From the NCBI RefSeq assembly GCF_001053185.1, contig NZ_CSTD01000006.1:62001-126000 (forward strand): a DNA stretch of 64,000 nucleotides, given 5' to 3'. Under the pieces are notes generated by a model that did no database searches, was not told where the DNA came from, and worked only from the letters and a program-made list of their open reading frames with translations. The translations under genes and the position numbers were made by a program. The stretch is from Mycobacterium bohemicum DSM 44277 (GTDB lineage Bacteria; Actinomycetota; Actinomycetes; Mycobacteriales; Mycobacteriaceae). Positions within the stretch are counted from its first letter, which is position 1. Each line of letters begins with the position of its first letter. Positions 34,852 to 44,680 of the stretch are shown one piece after another.

Positions 34852-35871
34852 ATGTTGGACACCATGGCGGCAACCAACATCATCGAGGATGCGGTTGAAA
34901 CCCAGGTCATCGAGGATGCGGTGCAGTTGGCGTGCCGGGCCCCGTCGTTGTACAACAGCCAACCGTGGCTGTGGGTGACCGATGGCGGCCGCCTGCACCT
35001 GTTCCTGGATCCCAGCCGTGTCCTGCACACGGATCGATCGACGCGGCAGGCCCATATCAGCTGTGGCGCGGTGCTCGATCACCTTCGGGTGGCGATGACC
35101 GCCGCGGGATGGATGGCCAATGTCGACCGATTTCCCACACCGAACAATCCCCGCCACCTGGCCACGGTGGAGTTCACCCGCCTGGACTGCGTCACTGATG
35201 ACCAGCGCCGCCGCGTCGACGCGATCCTCAAGCGCCGAACCGACCGGCTTGCTTTCCTGGCGCCGTTCACCGCGCCGATAACGTGGGACTCGATTGAGGG
35301 CGTGCTGCGCAGCCAAGTGGGCGCCGATGCGGTGCGTCTGGACGTATTGCCCGACGAGATGCGTCCACGCCTTGCCGAGGCGGCCCAGCTCACCGAATCG
35401 CTGCGCCTATATGACTCCGCGTATCATTCCGAACTCGATTGGTGGACAGCACCGTTCGAAGTGGCAGAGGGAATTCCGCATACTGCTCTGGTTTCGGCCG
35501 CCGAGAGTGACCGGGTAGGTGTCAATCGAGTCTTCCCACTCACCCACAACAGGGAAAGACGCACCAACATCGGACAGGATTACTCGAAGATCCTGATGCT
35601 GTCCACCGACGATGACAGTCTCTCCGATGCGTTGGCATGCGGAGAAGCGCTCTCGGCCGTCCTGCTCGAATGCACGATGGCTGGCTTTGCCACCTGCCCG
35701 GTGACGCATTTGACGGAGTTGTCGGTCAGCCGCGAGCTCCTTGCGGCGGTAACGGGTCACACTGACCTGCCCCAAGTCTTGATCCGGGTCGGCGTCGCTC
35801 CCACGCTGGGCGAGACACCTCCGGCCACGCCGCGGCGTCCGCTCGCGGACGTGCTGCGGCTGAAGAATTAA
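34852..35871 (+). CDS. Acg/Rv3131-family nitroreductase 1
   Basis: 339-residue member of the mycobacterial Acg (Rv2032)/Rv3127/Rv3131 family, FMN-binding-fold proteins of the nitroreductase superfamily, many induced by DosR in hypoxia or NO. Family marks: LACRAPSLYNSQPWLWVTDG, SCGAVLDHLRVAMTAAGW, LKRRTDRLAF, LACGEALSAVLLECTMAGFA, CPVTHLTELSVSRELL and a C-terminal PPATPRRPLADVL. GGAGGTGGG precedes the ATG. It is divergent from regulator 2. Acg itself covers its FMN and may not be a real reductase. Confidence 0.88.
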   Translation: MLDTMAATNIIEDAVETQVIEDAVQLACRAPSLYNSQPWLWVTDGGRLHLFLDPSRVLHTDRSTRQAHISCGAVLDHLRVAMTAAGWMANVDRFPTPNNPRHLATVEFTRLDCVTDDQRRRVDAILKRRTDRLAFLAPFTAPITWDSIEGVLRSQVGADAVRLDVLPDEMRPRLAEAAQLTESLRLYDSAYHSELDWWTAPFEVAEGIPHTALVSAAESDRVGVNRVFPLTHNRERRTNIGQDYSKILMLSTDDDSLSDALACGEALSAVLLECTMAGFATCPVTHLTELSVSRELLAAVTGHTDLPQVLIRVGVAPTLGETPPATPRRPLADVLRLKN

Positions 35872-36087
35872 CCCGGAATGCGTAATGCGGAGCTGGCACC
35901 CACCAACCTCATTCGTCGCCGGCATCGACGGCGTCGACGGTTCGCGGTCAGCGCCGCCGGTGTCGGAATGCCGCACAGGCTTAATCGGAGCGCGGGGTGT
36001 CGTGTCGCTTATTGAAACCCCTGTCGCCAATCCGCTTGTCTGACTACGTTGGTGAAGGACTCGCTTACAACCGGTGAGGTGAATGCG

Positions 36088-38895
36088 ATGGCATCGAACA
36101 GCTTTGGAACCCAGGATCAGCTCACGGTCGACGACGAGACGTACATCATCCACCGCCTGGCACGGATCGACGGCGCAGCCCGGTTGCCGTACAGCCTGAA
36201 GGTCTTGCTGGAGAACCTGCTCCGCAATGAGGATGGGCGACTGGTCACCGCCGAGCAGGTCAGTGCACTGGCCGCCTGGGATCCAACCGCCGACCATGGC
36301 CGGGAGGTGGCGTTTACCCCCGCGCGGGTGCTGATGCAGGACTTCACCGGGGTGCCATGTGTGGTGGATCTGGTCGCGATGCGCGATGCCATCGCCGAAC
36401 TCGGCGGGGACACCAAGCGCATCAACCCGCTGTGCCCGACCGAGTTGGTGATCGACCACTCGGTGATCGCCGACGTCTTCGGGCGCTCAGATGCGTTCCG
36501 TGTCAATGCCGAGCTGGAGTTCGAGCGCAACGCCGAGCGCTACCAATTGCTGCGTTGGGCCCAGCAGGCATTTGCGGACTTCAGTGTGGTTCCCCCGGAC
36601 ACCGGGATCTGCCACCAGGTAAATCTCGAATACCTGTCTCGGGTGGTGTTCGCCCGCGACAGCGCAGAAGGAACGCTGGCATACCCGGACACGCTGGTCG
36701 GTACCGACTCGCATACCCCGATGGTCAACGGGTTGGGCGTGCTGGGCTGGGGTGTGGGTGGTATCGAAGCCGAGGCGGCCATGCTCGGCCAGCCGATGAG
36801 CATGCTGATTCCGCAGGTGTTGGGTCTGAAGCTGACCGGCGAGCTGCCGCCCGGTACCACCGCGACCGACTTGGTGCTGACCGTGGCCGAGCTGTTGCGT
36901 CGTACGGGTGTGGTCGGCAAGTTCGTCGAGTTCTACGGCCCCGGGGTGGCCAACGTACCGCTGGCCAACCGGGCCACCATCGGCAACATGAGCCCTGAGT
37001 ACGGGGCCACCTGCGCGATTTTCCCGATCGATGACGTCACGCTGGACTACCTGCGGTTGACCGGGCGCCCCGAACCCCGGATCCGGTTGGTGGAGGCCTA
37101 CGCCAAGGAGCAGGGCCTGTGGCATGAGACCGGCCACGAGCCGACGTTCTCGCAGACGATCGAACTAGACCTGAGCACGGTGGAGCCGTCGGTCGCCGGG
37201 CCCAAGCGGCCGCAAGACCGCATCCCCCTACGTGTCGCTCCCCAAGCCATCGCCGCGCTGCTGTCCGGTCAGACCTACGCCGAAGCGGTGGAAATCGGCC
37301 TGGACGAGGCATCCGCGGAGTCGTTTCCCGCGAGCGATCCGATCGCGGTGAGCCGCGACCGCCCCGGCGACCTCCCGCACGCGCCGCAAACCAACGGTGA
37401 CGGGTCCAACTGGCCACGGAATCCGGTCGAGATCAGCTTGGATGGAGATCCGGTCAGCGTCGACAACGGGCATGTGGTGATCGCCGCGATCACCTCCTGC
37501 ACCAACACTTCCAACCCGTCGGTGATGGTAGGCGCAGCGCTGCTAGCGAAAAAGGCGGTGGAAAAAGGGCTGACCCGCAAACCGTGGGTCAAGACCTCGC
37601 TGGCCCCTGGGTCCCGCGTGGTCACCGACTACTACGAGCGAGCCGGGCTGACACCGTATTTGGACAAGCTCGGCTTCAACCTGGTGGGCTATGGCTGCAC
37701 CACCTGCATCGGCAACTCCGGACCACTGATTCCCGAGGTGAGCCAGGCGGTGACCGACAACGACCTGATCGTCTGCTCGGTGTTGTCGGGAAACCGCAAC
37801 TTCGAGGGGCGCATCCATCCGGAGTGCAAGATGAACTTCCTTGCCTCGCCACCCCTGGTAGTCGCGTACGCATTGGCCGGCACTCTGCATGTGGACCTGC
37901 TTCGCGACCCGCTGGGCACCGGCAGCGACGGACAACCGGTCCACCTGCGCGACCTCTGGCCATCGACCGCCGAGATCACGCAGGTGATCGACAACTGTAT
38001 TGAGGCCGGGATGTTCAGCAAGGACTACGCCGACGTCTATACGGGCGACGACCGCTGGTGCTCGCTACCGGTCCCCGACACCAACACGTTCCAGTGGGAT
38101 CTCGGGTCGACCTATGTGCGCAAGCCGCCGTACTTCGACGGGATGGGCCGCGAACCCGAGCCGGTCACCGACATCACCGGTGCGCGCGTACTCGCCAAGC
38201 TGGGTGACTCGGTCACCACTGATCACATCAGCCCGGCCGGGTCGATCAAGGCCGACTCGCCCGCTGGCAACTACCTCACCGAGCACGGAATCCAACGCAA
38301 GGACTTCAACTCCTACGGCTCGCGGCGCGGCAACCACGAGGTGATGATCCGCGGCACATTCGCCAACATCCGGCTGCGCAACCAACTCGCCCCGGGTACC
38401 GAAGGCGGGTGGACACGCGACTTCACCCAACCCGGCGGTCCGATGGAAACGATCTACGACGCGGCAGTGAATTACCTTGACGCCGATACACCACTGGTGA
38501 TGCTCGCTGGCAAGGAGTACGGCTCCGGCTCATCGCGCGACTGGGCCGCCAAGGGCACCGCCCTGCTCGGTGTGCGTGCCGTGATCGCCGAGTCCTACGA
38601 ACGGATCCACCGCTCCAACCTGATCGGCATGGGCGTCCTGCCCCTGCAATTTCCGGACGGGCAGAGCGCGGACTTGCTGGGCCTCACCGGTGAAGAGACC
38701 GTCGACATCACCGGTGTCGACGCGCTCAACGACAAAATCCCCGACACCGTCCACGTCAAAGCAGGTGAGGTCGAGTTCGACGCCGTGGTACGCATCGACA
38801 CCCCCGGCGAGGCCGACTACTACCGACACGGCGGCATCCTGCCCTACGTCCTGCGCCAACTGCTCGGCACCAGACGCTCCATCGAGCCGTCTTGA
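36088..38895 (+). CDS. acn: aconitate hydratase AcnA
   Basis: 935 residues, complete. It isomerises citrate to isocitrate with a 4Fe-4S cluster. Cluster cysteines are in ITSCTNTSNP and GYGCTTCIGNSG. Other family blocks include TDSHTPMVNGLGVLGWGVGG, LAPGSRVVTDYY, GDSVTTDHISPAGSI and KEYGSGSSRDWAAKG. ATG 36088 is preceded by GGTGAGGTG. Gene order (nitroreductase-acn-NDH-2) is not that of the housekeeping acn locus, suggesting an additional copy. Aconitase clusters are NO-sensitive, so a spare copy here is notable. Confidence 0.95.
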   Translation: MASNSFGTQDQLTVDDETYIIHRLARIDGAARLPYSLKVLLENLLRNEDGRLVTAEQVSALAAWDPTADHGREVAFTPARVLMQDFTGVPCVVDLVAMRDAIAELGGDTKRINPLCPTELVIDHSVIADVFGRSDAFRVNAELEFERNAERYQLLRWAQQAFADFSVVPPDTGICHQVNLEYLSRVVFARDSAEGTLAYPDTLVGTDSHTPMVNGLGVLGWGVGGIEAEAAMLGQPMSMLIPQVLGLKLTGELPPGTTATDLVLTVAELLRRTGVVGKFVEFYGPGVANVPLANRATIGNMSPEYGATCAIFPIDDVTLDYLRLTGRPEPRIRLVEAYAKEQGLWHETGHEPTFSQTIELDLSTVEPSVAGPKRPQDRIPLRVAPQAIAALLSGQTYAEAVEIGLDEASAESFPASDPIAVSRDRPGDLPHAPQTNGDGSNWPRNPVEISLDGDPVSVDNGHVVIAAITSCTNTSNPSVMVGAALLAKKAVEKGLTRKPWVKTSLAPGSRVVTDYYERAGLTPYLDKLGFNLVGYGCTTCIGNSGPLIPEVSQAVTDNDLIVCSVLSGNRNFEGRIHPECKMNFLASPPLVVAYALAGTLHVDLLRDPLGTGSDGQPVHLRDLWPSTAEITQVIDNCIEAGMFSKDYADVYTGDDRWCSLPVPDTNTFQWDLGSTYVRKPPYFDGMGREPEPVTDITGARVLAKLGDSVTTDHISPAGSIKADSPAGNYLTEHGIQRKDFNSYGSRRGNHEVMIRGTFANIRLRNQLAPGTEGGWTRDFTQPGGPMETIYDAAVNYLDADTPLVMLAGKEYGSGSSRDWAAKGTALLGVRAVIAESYERIHRSNLIGMGVLPLQFPDGQSADLLGLTGEETVDITGVDALNDKIPDTVHVKAGEVEFDAVVRIDTPGEADYYRHGGILPYVLRQLLGTRRSIEPS

Positions 38896-39182
38896 CAGCG
38901 TCGAGGCGACGATATGCCAGCGGAGACGTCCTGGGGGGAGTGCCAGCACCGAGTGGTGAGCAACCGGGAGGTCATTCCCGCCATTGCGGAGCTGTGGCTG
39001 GCACCAACGATGCCCACTCTGCCGTACCACGGCAGGCAGTTTGCGCATCGTCGCGGGCAAGGAGCCAAAGACATGCCGGACAGGGCTTCGGATGATCACG
39101 CGTGCCCCGGCGCGATCGCCTCGACGATGCAACCCGCCCGCATCGGCCAGGTGACGGTGCCGGCCCAGCCGTCCGGGAGGCG

Positions 39183-40598
39183 ATGATGCGTCTGTTGCCC
39201 GGCCACCGAAACCTTTCCTCGGCAGGCACCGCCGTGCCCCACGTCCTGATCGTCGGTGCCGGATTCGCCGGCTTTCATTGTGCCCGCGAACTCGAACGCC
39301 GCATGCGGCCCGGCGAGGCCAGGGTAACGATGGCCAGCCCCACGGACTACATGCTGTACAGCCCGCTGCTACCGCACGTCGCGGCCGGCATTCTCCAACC
39401 CGCCGACATCGCCGTCTCGCTGCGCCGCACCCTGCGCCACACCTTGCGGGCTCCCTGTCGGATCGTGGGCGTGGACCTGGCTGATCGGGTCTGTATCGCC
39501 CACAGCATCGACGGCTGCGAACACGCCGTGCACTGGGATCGGCTGGTGCTCTGCCCCGGCGCGATAACCCGCACCTTCGCCATACCCGGCCTCGACCGGT
39601 ACGGGCGCGGTATGAAGAGCCTGGCGGAGGCGAGCTATCTGCACGATCACGTGCTCGCCGAACTGGAACTGGCCAACATCGTCGATGACGAACACCGCCG
39701 CGCCGCCCACTGCACCTTCGTGGTCGTCGGGGCCGGTTACGCCGGCGCTGAGACGGCGGCCACCCTGCGCGCATTCACTCGCCATGCGGTGCGCCGGTTC
39801 ATCAACCTGCGGCCTGGCGACGTGCGCTGGATCCTCGCCGACGTCGCTCCGCGCGTGCTGCCCGAGCTCGGGGAGCAGCTCGGCGAACATGCGCTGCGTG
39901 TGTTACGCCAGCAAGGCATCGACGTCCGGCTTAAGACCAGCATTACCCGGGTCGACAACGAGTGTGTGCAGCTGTCCGACGGGCAGGTAATCGCATGCCG
40001 AACGCTGATCTGGACCGCGGGCATCACCGCGAACCCACTGCTCGGCACACTCGGGCTCGACACCGGCCGCGCCGGCCGGCTGATTGTGACGCCCGAGCTG
40101 CACACCGCGCAGCGACCAGACGTGTTCGCCGCCGGCGATGCCGCGGCCGTTCCAGACCTGACCAAACCAGAAGGCGCAGTCACACCCCCGACCGCGCAGC
40201 ACGCCCAACGGCAAGGAATTACACTGGCCCGCAATATCCTTGCGTCGCTGCGCGGTGAGCCTTTGCGCGCCTACCGGCACCGCGACCTCGGACTAGTCGT
40301 CGACCTCGGCGGCATGCGCTCGGTGGCCCGCCCCCTGGGCCGCAACCTCACCGGGTTGCCCGCGCAACTGGTCACCCGCGGCTACCACCTTGCGGCCCTG
40401 CCCTCCCTGCGCAGCCGCGCCAAAGCCGGCGCCGACTGGCTAATCCATGCCGGCCTCGGCGAGGACTTCGTGCGGGTCGGCCTGCTCGACACTGCGCCTA
40501 CCGGCCCCTGTGAGCAGGTTGGCTACCTGTCCGCAGACCAGGCCAGCACGCTCGCGGCGAGCCTGCCACCCAGCTCGGCACCGCAGGTTCTCCGATGA
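39183..40598 (+). CDS. ndh: type II NADH dehydrogenase (NDH-2-like)
   Basis: 471-residue membrane-associated flavoprotein that oxidises NADH and reduces quinone without pumping protons. FAD motif HVLIVGAGFAGFHCARELE, NAD motif FVVVGAGYAGAETAATL and the FAD-closing DVFAAGDAAAVPDL are visible, with WTAGITANPLL typical of Ndh. GGGAGG lies directly before the tandem ATGATG at 39183. It resembles Rv1812c-type proteins more than the main Ndh, by impression. Electron donor for the oxidase or nitric oxide reductase branch is plausible. Confidence 0.9.
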   Translation: MMRLLPGHRNLSSAGTAVPHVLIVGAGFAGFHCARELERRMRPGEARVTMASPTDYMLYSPLLPHVAAGILQPADIAVSLRRTLRHTLRAPCRIVGVDLADRVCIAHSIDGCEHAVHWDRLVLCPGAITRTFAIPGLDRYGRGMKSLAEASYLHDHVLAELELANIVDDEHRRAAHCTFVVVGAGYAGAETAATLRAFTRHAVRRFINLRPGDVRWILADVAPRVLPELGEQLGEHALRVLRQQGIDVRLKTSITRVDNECVQLSDGQVIACRTLIWTAGITANPLLGTLGLDTGRAGRLIVTPELHTAQRPDVFAAGDAAAVPDLTKPEGAVTPPTAQHAQRQGITLARNILASLRGEPLRAYRHRDLGLVVDLGGMRSVARPLGRNLTGLPAQLVTRGYHLAALPSLRSRAKAGADWLIHAGLGEDFVRVGLLDTAPTGPCEQVGYLSADQASTLAASLPPSSAPQVLR

Positions 40599-40735
40599 AC
40601 CTGGCCGCACCAGTCGCCGCGCGCATACCGGCCCCGTGTCGAAGCTACCCGACTCGATCGGCCATGATTCGCTGGTCACCCGCCCAGGATCGGGTTCACA
40701 CTGGCGGTACACCATGACCAGGCGCGGGGTATCTC

Positions 40736-41855
40736 ATGGCTAATGCATTGACAGCACTAAGCGACGCCGGGGTGTCCATCTGGCTAGATGATCTAAGCCG
40801 GGAGCGGCTGACCTCCGGCAGCCTCGCCGCCATGATCGACCAGCAGCACGTCAGCGGAGTGACGACCAACCCGTCCATCTTCGCCAAAGCGATCGGACAG
40901 ACCACCGCCTACCACCCGCAGATACAGGACCTGACCGCATGCGGCGTCCACGCGGGTGAGGCACTGCGCGCGCTGACCACATTCGACGTCCGCTGGGCCT
41001 GCGACGTGCTGCGGCCGGTGTACGACGCGACCGACGGCGTCGACGGCCGGGTGTCGATCGAAGTGGATTCCCGTCTGGCCCATGACACCGCAGCAACGAT
41101 CGCCGAGGCCCGTGCGCTGTGGTGGTCGGTCGATCGGCCCAACCTGTTCATCAAGATCCCTTCCGCCCGCCAGGGCCTGCCGGCGATCACCGCATGCCTG
41201 GTGGAGGGAATCAGCATCAACGTCACGCTCAATCTTTTCCCTCGATCGCTACCAGCAGGTGATGACGGCATTTCTGGACGGCATGGAGCAAGCCCGGCGA
41301 GCTGGTCGGAACTTGCACGACATCGTCTCGGTTGCTTCGTTTTTCGTCTCACGGGTGGACACCGAAGTCGACACCCGGCTGGACAAAATAGGCACCGACG
41401 AAGCCGCGGCGCTGCACGGCAAGGCCGCTATCGCCAATGCACAGCTGGCCTACCAGCGCTACGAGCAGGTGATCGCGACAGGCCGGTGGCAGGCGCTGCA
41501 GGCGACCGGCGCGCGACCGCAACGCCCGTTCTGGGCGTCGACCTCGACAAAGGACCCGGCCTACTCCGATACCGGTTACGTCGTCGAGCTCGTCGCCCCG
41601 GGGGTGGTCATCACCATGCCGCAGGCAACGCTGCGCGCGGTCGCCGACCACGCAGTGATTCCTGCCGCTTCAGTCCGGGACCACTACGCGGGCGCATAGG
41701 ATGTGCTCGACCGATTGGCGGCGATCGGAATCGACTACGACGACGTGGTCACCCACCTCGAGGACGACGGGATTGAAAAGTTCGACGCCGCTTGGGATCA
41801 CCTCGCCAACCAACTCGCGGACGCCCTGAGCAATGACCGCGAGCGCATGACATGA
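40736..41855 (+). pseudogene. tal: transaldolase, one frameshift and one nonsense codon
   Basis: Transaldolase of the pentose phosphate pathway. Frame 1 (40736 on) reads SDAGVSIWLDDLSRERLTSG, HVSGVTTNPSIFAKAI and FIKIPSARQGLPAI. At 41230-41232 one extra A shifts the frame; the match resumes as FSLDRYQQVMTAFLDGMEQA, RPQRPFWASTSTKDPAYSDT. An in-frame TAG at 41697-41699 then interrupts, and the native C-terminus (DVLDRLAAIGIDYDDVVTHL) continues to a TGA at 41855. Two independent lesions indicate a dead gene. Confidence 0.88.
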
Positions 41856-42053
41856 CGACGGCCAGCGACACCGCCGCGCTTCAGGTGATGATCGCCCAGC
41901 TTCGGGTCGACTCCATTTCGAGTAGTACCGCCGCCGGGTCGGGCCACGCAAGTTCGCCGATGTCGGTTGCGGACCTGATGGCGGTGTTGCTGGCATCGGC
42001 GCACCCCACATCGTCGTCGCCGCGAAGCGAGTGCTCAACGCATCCTGACGACG
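41852..42053 (+). pseudogene. transketolase N-terminal fragment
   Basis: The frame beginning at the ATG overlapping the transaldolase end reads IAQLRVDSISSSTAAGSGHA then SSPMSVADLMAVLL, the N-terminal thiamine-binding region of transketolase (native GSGH-P-T). It is cut near 41990 and joined to an unrelated tail ending IVVAAKRVLNAS in another frame. Remnant of a former transaldolase-transketolase operon. Confidence 0.65.
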
Positions 42054-42093
42054 CAGTCCCAGACAGAAAGGTAAGGACGCCACGACCGAGACC

Positions 42094-42408
42094 ATGTACC
42101 ACCCCACCACCCCGGAGATCCACAAACTCCGCAAGGAACTCGTCCCGCACACCCACGACGCGTTTGAGGCATTCAGCCAGGCGGTGTTCGCCGAGGGGGC
42201 CTTACCGGAGAAGACCAAACAGCTCATCGCGGTCGCGGTCGCGCACAGCACCCAATGCCCTTACTGCATTCGCGGCCACACCCGGCTCGCTCGCCGGAAA
42301 GGTAACAGCGACCAAGAGATCATGGAGGCCATCTGGGTCGCCACCGAGATGCGCGCCGGCGCCGCCTACGCCCATGCCACGCTGGCCCTCGAGGAGCTCG
42401 CTAAATAA
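42094..42408 (+). CDS. carboxymuconolactone decarboxylase family (AhpD-like) protein
   Basis: 104 residues, the usual size for a CMD subunit. The redox motif STQCPYCIRGHTRLARRKG has the CxxC and downstream His of AhpD-like alkylhydroperoxidases. Flanking helices (DAFEAFSQAVFAEGALPEKT, EIMEAIWVATEMRAGAAYAH) fit the family. It may act as a thiol peroxidase or disulfide reductant. A second, broken CMD-type gene follows directly. Confidence 0.88.
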   Translation: MYHPTTPEIHKLRKELVPHTHDAFEAFSQAVFAEGALPEKTKQLIAVAVAHSTQCPYCIRGHTRLARRKGNSDQEIMEAIWVATEMRAGAAYAHATLALEELAK

Positions 42409-42424
42409 CCAGGGAGACAAGAAC

Positions 42425-42892
42425 ATGGCGACCGGGCATCAGCGTCTCGACGTCGACCGGGTCGACCCGAAAACACGCCAGGCTGTCTTGGCGACGCAGG
42501 CCTATGTCTGCGCTGGCGGGCTGGATCCACGACCGTACGAATCGGTCAACGTCCGCGCCTCGCAGCTCAGCGGGGTGCCTTCTGTCCAGGCATGCACGAC
42601 CGCGACGCCCGCTAAGCCGGTAAGGACCAGCGACGTCTCAATGGCTGGTGCGCGTGGCGGGAAGCTCCCGAGCTGTTCACTGATGTCGAGCGGGCCGCGC
42701 TCGCCTTGTCCGCGGCGGTCACCCGCATCGGCGACGCCGGCGTCCCCCGTGCAAGTCTGGAACGATGTGACCAGGTACTTTGACGAGCCTGGAATCGTCG
42801 ACCCGTTCCAGTCCCCAGCGACGATCAGCGTGTGGAATCGGCTGGCAATCACGATCCGCCGGCGGCTGGCCGACGTGTCTGTGGCTACCTGA
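42425..42892 (+). pseudogene. second CMD/alkylhydroperoxidase-like gene, degraded
   Basis: The beginning HQRLDVDRVDPKTRQAVLAT and YVCAGGLDPRPYESVNVRAS fits CMD proteins. The redox-site region then appears in another frame (GCLLSRHAR) with the second active Cys absent. Later fragments (ALSAAVTRIGDAG-like, then FDEPGIVDPFQSPATISVWN, RLAITIRRRLADVS) are again in the first frame. At least two shifts break it. Confidence 0.65.
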
Positions 42893-42924
42893 ACGTCCTC
42901 GAGATTAGGAGGCTAAATCACGCT

Positions 42925-43365
42925 ATGGTCAGCGAAAGCACCGGCCCGCAGGCCGGCCCCGCCGTGGATGTCGCATCGTGTGTTATCCGGGTGTCGAACT
43001 TGGACCAATCGCTGAAGTTTTACTGTGATGTGTTCTCGTGCCGCGTGCTCATCCATGAGCCCGATATGGCACTGCTGTTGACGCCCAACGGTTTTCAACT
43101 CTATCTGCGCGGCGATAACCGCGTACGGCGTCGTGGTGCTGCCACGATCGGTGTTCAATACCTGATGTGGGCCACCGACAGCCAGGCCGATCTGGATCGG
43201 ATCATGCAGCGTCTGCGGGCCTACGATGTCGCCGCGTTTTCCTACGTAGAAGGCGGGGTGACTTTTGTCGAGGGTTGTGATCCCGATGGTGGACGCGTAA
43301 TCGTGGCCTATCCGAGCCCCCGGCAGCTGCCACGCGAGGTGATCGCCAACCGGCTTCACGGTTAA
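42925..43365 (+). CDS. VOC superfamily (glyoxalase/dioxygenase-like) protein
   Basis: 146 residues from ATG 42925, with AGGAGG 13 bases upstream. One VOC beta-alpha-beta-beta-beta unit pair is visible: SCVIRVSNLDQSLKFYCDVF, CRVLIHEPDMALLLTPNGFQ, QYLMWATDSQADLDRIMQRL and VTFVEGCDPDGGRVIVAYPS. Some metal ligands of true glyoxalases are not obvious. The function is unknown; it may act on an electrophile or antibiotic-like compound. Confidence 0.8.
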   Translation: MVSESTGPQAGPAVDVASCVIRVSNLDQSLKFYCDVFSCRVLIHEPDMALLLTPNGFQLYLRGDNRVRRRGAATIGVQYLMWATDSQADLDRIMQRLRAYDVAAFSYVEGGVTFVEGCDPDGGRVIVAYPSPRQLPREVIANRLHG

Positions 43366-43406
43366 CCGGAGGCACCCGGCGCACACCTACCGCCCCTGAC
43401 AGCCCC

Positions 43407-44669
43407 TCACGCCATGATGCGCAGCGGGTGTTCGAGGATGTGCACCAGGGCCTGTAGGAATTCCGCGGCCGTCGCACCGTCGAGCACGCGGTGGTCGATG
43501 GACAGGGTGAGCTTCAATGTGGTGGCCGCGCTGAGTTGACCGTCGCGGACGACGGCCTCTTGCTGCACTGCGCCGACGGCGAGGACTGCGGCCTCGGGTG
43601 GGTTGATGACGGCGGTGAAGTGGTCGATGCCGTACATCCCGAGGTTGCTGATCGTGAATGTGCTGCCGGTCAATTCGTCGGGTGTGAGCCTGCCAGCTCG
43701 TGCCCGTTCGATGAGGGTATGGGCCTCGCCGGCAATCTCGGTGAGGCTTTTACGGTCCGCGTCGCGGACAACGGGTACCAGCAGCCCGTTGTCGGTAGCG
43801 ACGGCGCAGCCGATGTTCACTTGGCGGTGCTGGATGAGGTGGTCACCGCCCCACGACGAATTGACGTGGATGTGGCTACGTAGGGCTACGGCACAGGCCC
43901 GAATCAGCAGATCGGTGATGCTGATTTTCGGTCCGCCGTCGAACAACTCCGCGTTGAGCTCGGCGCGCAGCTTCTGCAGCGCGTCGACGTCGGCGACCGT
44001 GGTGAGGTAAAAGTGCGGTGCCGCAGCGCTTTCGGTGAGCCGCTGTGCCGTGATTCGGCGTATCGACGAGAGCGGTACTTGTTCGTCGCCTTCGGCGGTA
44101 GCCGGTGCCGGTCTGGCTTTGGGAGTCGCCGGGACCGTAGCCGATGAAGCCGGCGTTGAGGTAGTGGTCTGGCTTACGGCGCCTTCGATGTCGGCGCGCA
44201 CGATACGTCCGCTGGGGCCGGTACCTTTGACGCTGGCCAGATCGATTCCGTGTTCGTGTGCCAGCTTGCGCACTAGTGGAGTGGCACGCACCGCCGCGGC
44301 GGCCATGGGTGTTTGGGTGGGGCCGGCTTCGGGGGGTGCCGCAGGGGATGCGGGTGTAGGTGCAACGGCAGCTGCGGCGCCATCGGTTGGAGCGGTGGAG
44401 ACCACTTGGCCGCCACCAGGTTCGGCGCCGCCGGTCTGATCATCGATGACGGCGATGGGCTGGCCGATGGGCACCGTACTGCCTTCGGGAGCGATTATTC
44501 GGGTCAGCACCCCGCTGTCGTAGGCTTCGAGCTCCATGGTGGCCTTGTCGGTCTCGATTTCGGCGAGTGTGTCGCCACGCCGGACGATGTCGCCTTCGTG
44601 CTTGAGCCATTGCCCGACAACACCTTCGGTCATGGTGTCCGACAACCGCGGCATCAGCACATCTGGCAT
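43407..44669 (-). CDS. pdhC: 2-oxoacid dehydrogenase E2 acyltransferase
   Basis: 420 residues. One N-terminal lipoyl domain has the lipoyl lysine in IETDKATMELEAYDSG. A proline/alanine linker leads to a peripheral-subunit-binding domain (VRKLAHEHGIDLASVKGTGP). The C-terminal catalytic domain ends with the active-site LSIDHRVLDGATAAEF. It transfers the acyl group to CoA. ATG 44669 is preceded by GAGAGG. It is the last gene of E1alpha-E1beta-E2; no E3 is nearby, so the complex would share lipoamide dehydrogenase from elsewhere. Confidence 0.93.
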   Translation of the reverse strand: MPDVLMPRLSDTMTEGVVGQWLKHEGDIVRRGDTLAEIETDKATMELEAYDSGVLTRIIAPEGSTVPIGQPIAVIDDQTGGAEPGGGQVVSTAPTDGAAAAVAPTPASPAAPPEAGPTQTPMAAAAVRATPLVRKLAHEHGIDLASVKGTGPSGRIVRADIEGAVSQTTTSTPASSATVPATPKARPAPATAEGDEQVPLSSIRRITAQRLTESAAAPHFYLTTVADVDALQKLRAELNAELFDGGPKISITDLLIRACAVALRSHIHVNSSWGGDHLIQHRQVNIGCAVATDNGLLVPVVRDADRKSLTEIAGEAHTLIERARAGRLTPDELTGSTFTISNLGMYGIDHFTAVINPPEAAVLAVGAVQQEAVVRDGQLSAATTLKLTLSIDHRVLDGATAAEFLQALVHILEHPLRIMA

Positions 44670-44680
44670 CAACGGTCCTC

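Noticed and set aside
38914..39186. 90-residue frame before the NADH dehydrogenase gene
   Set aside because: No ribosome site, no motif, and composition like neighbouring non-coding sequence. The coupling-like overlap with ATGATG is probably chance.
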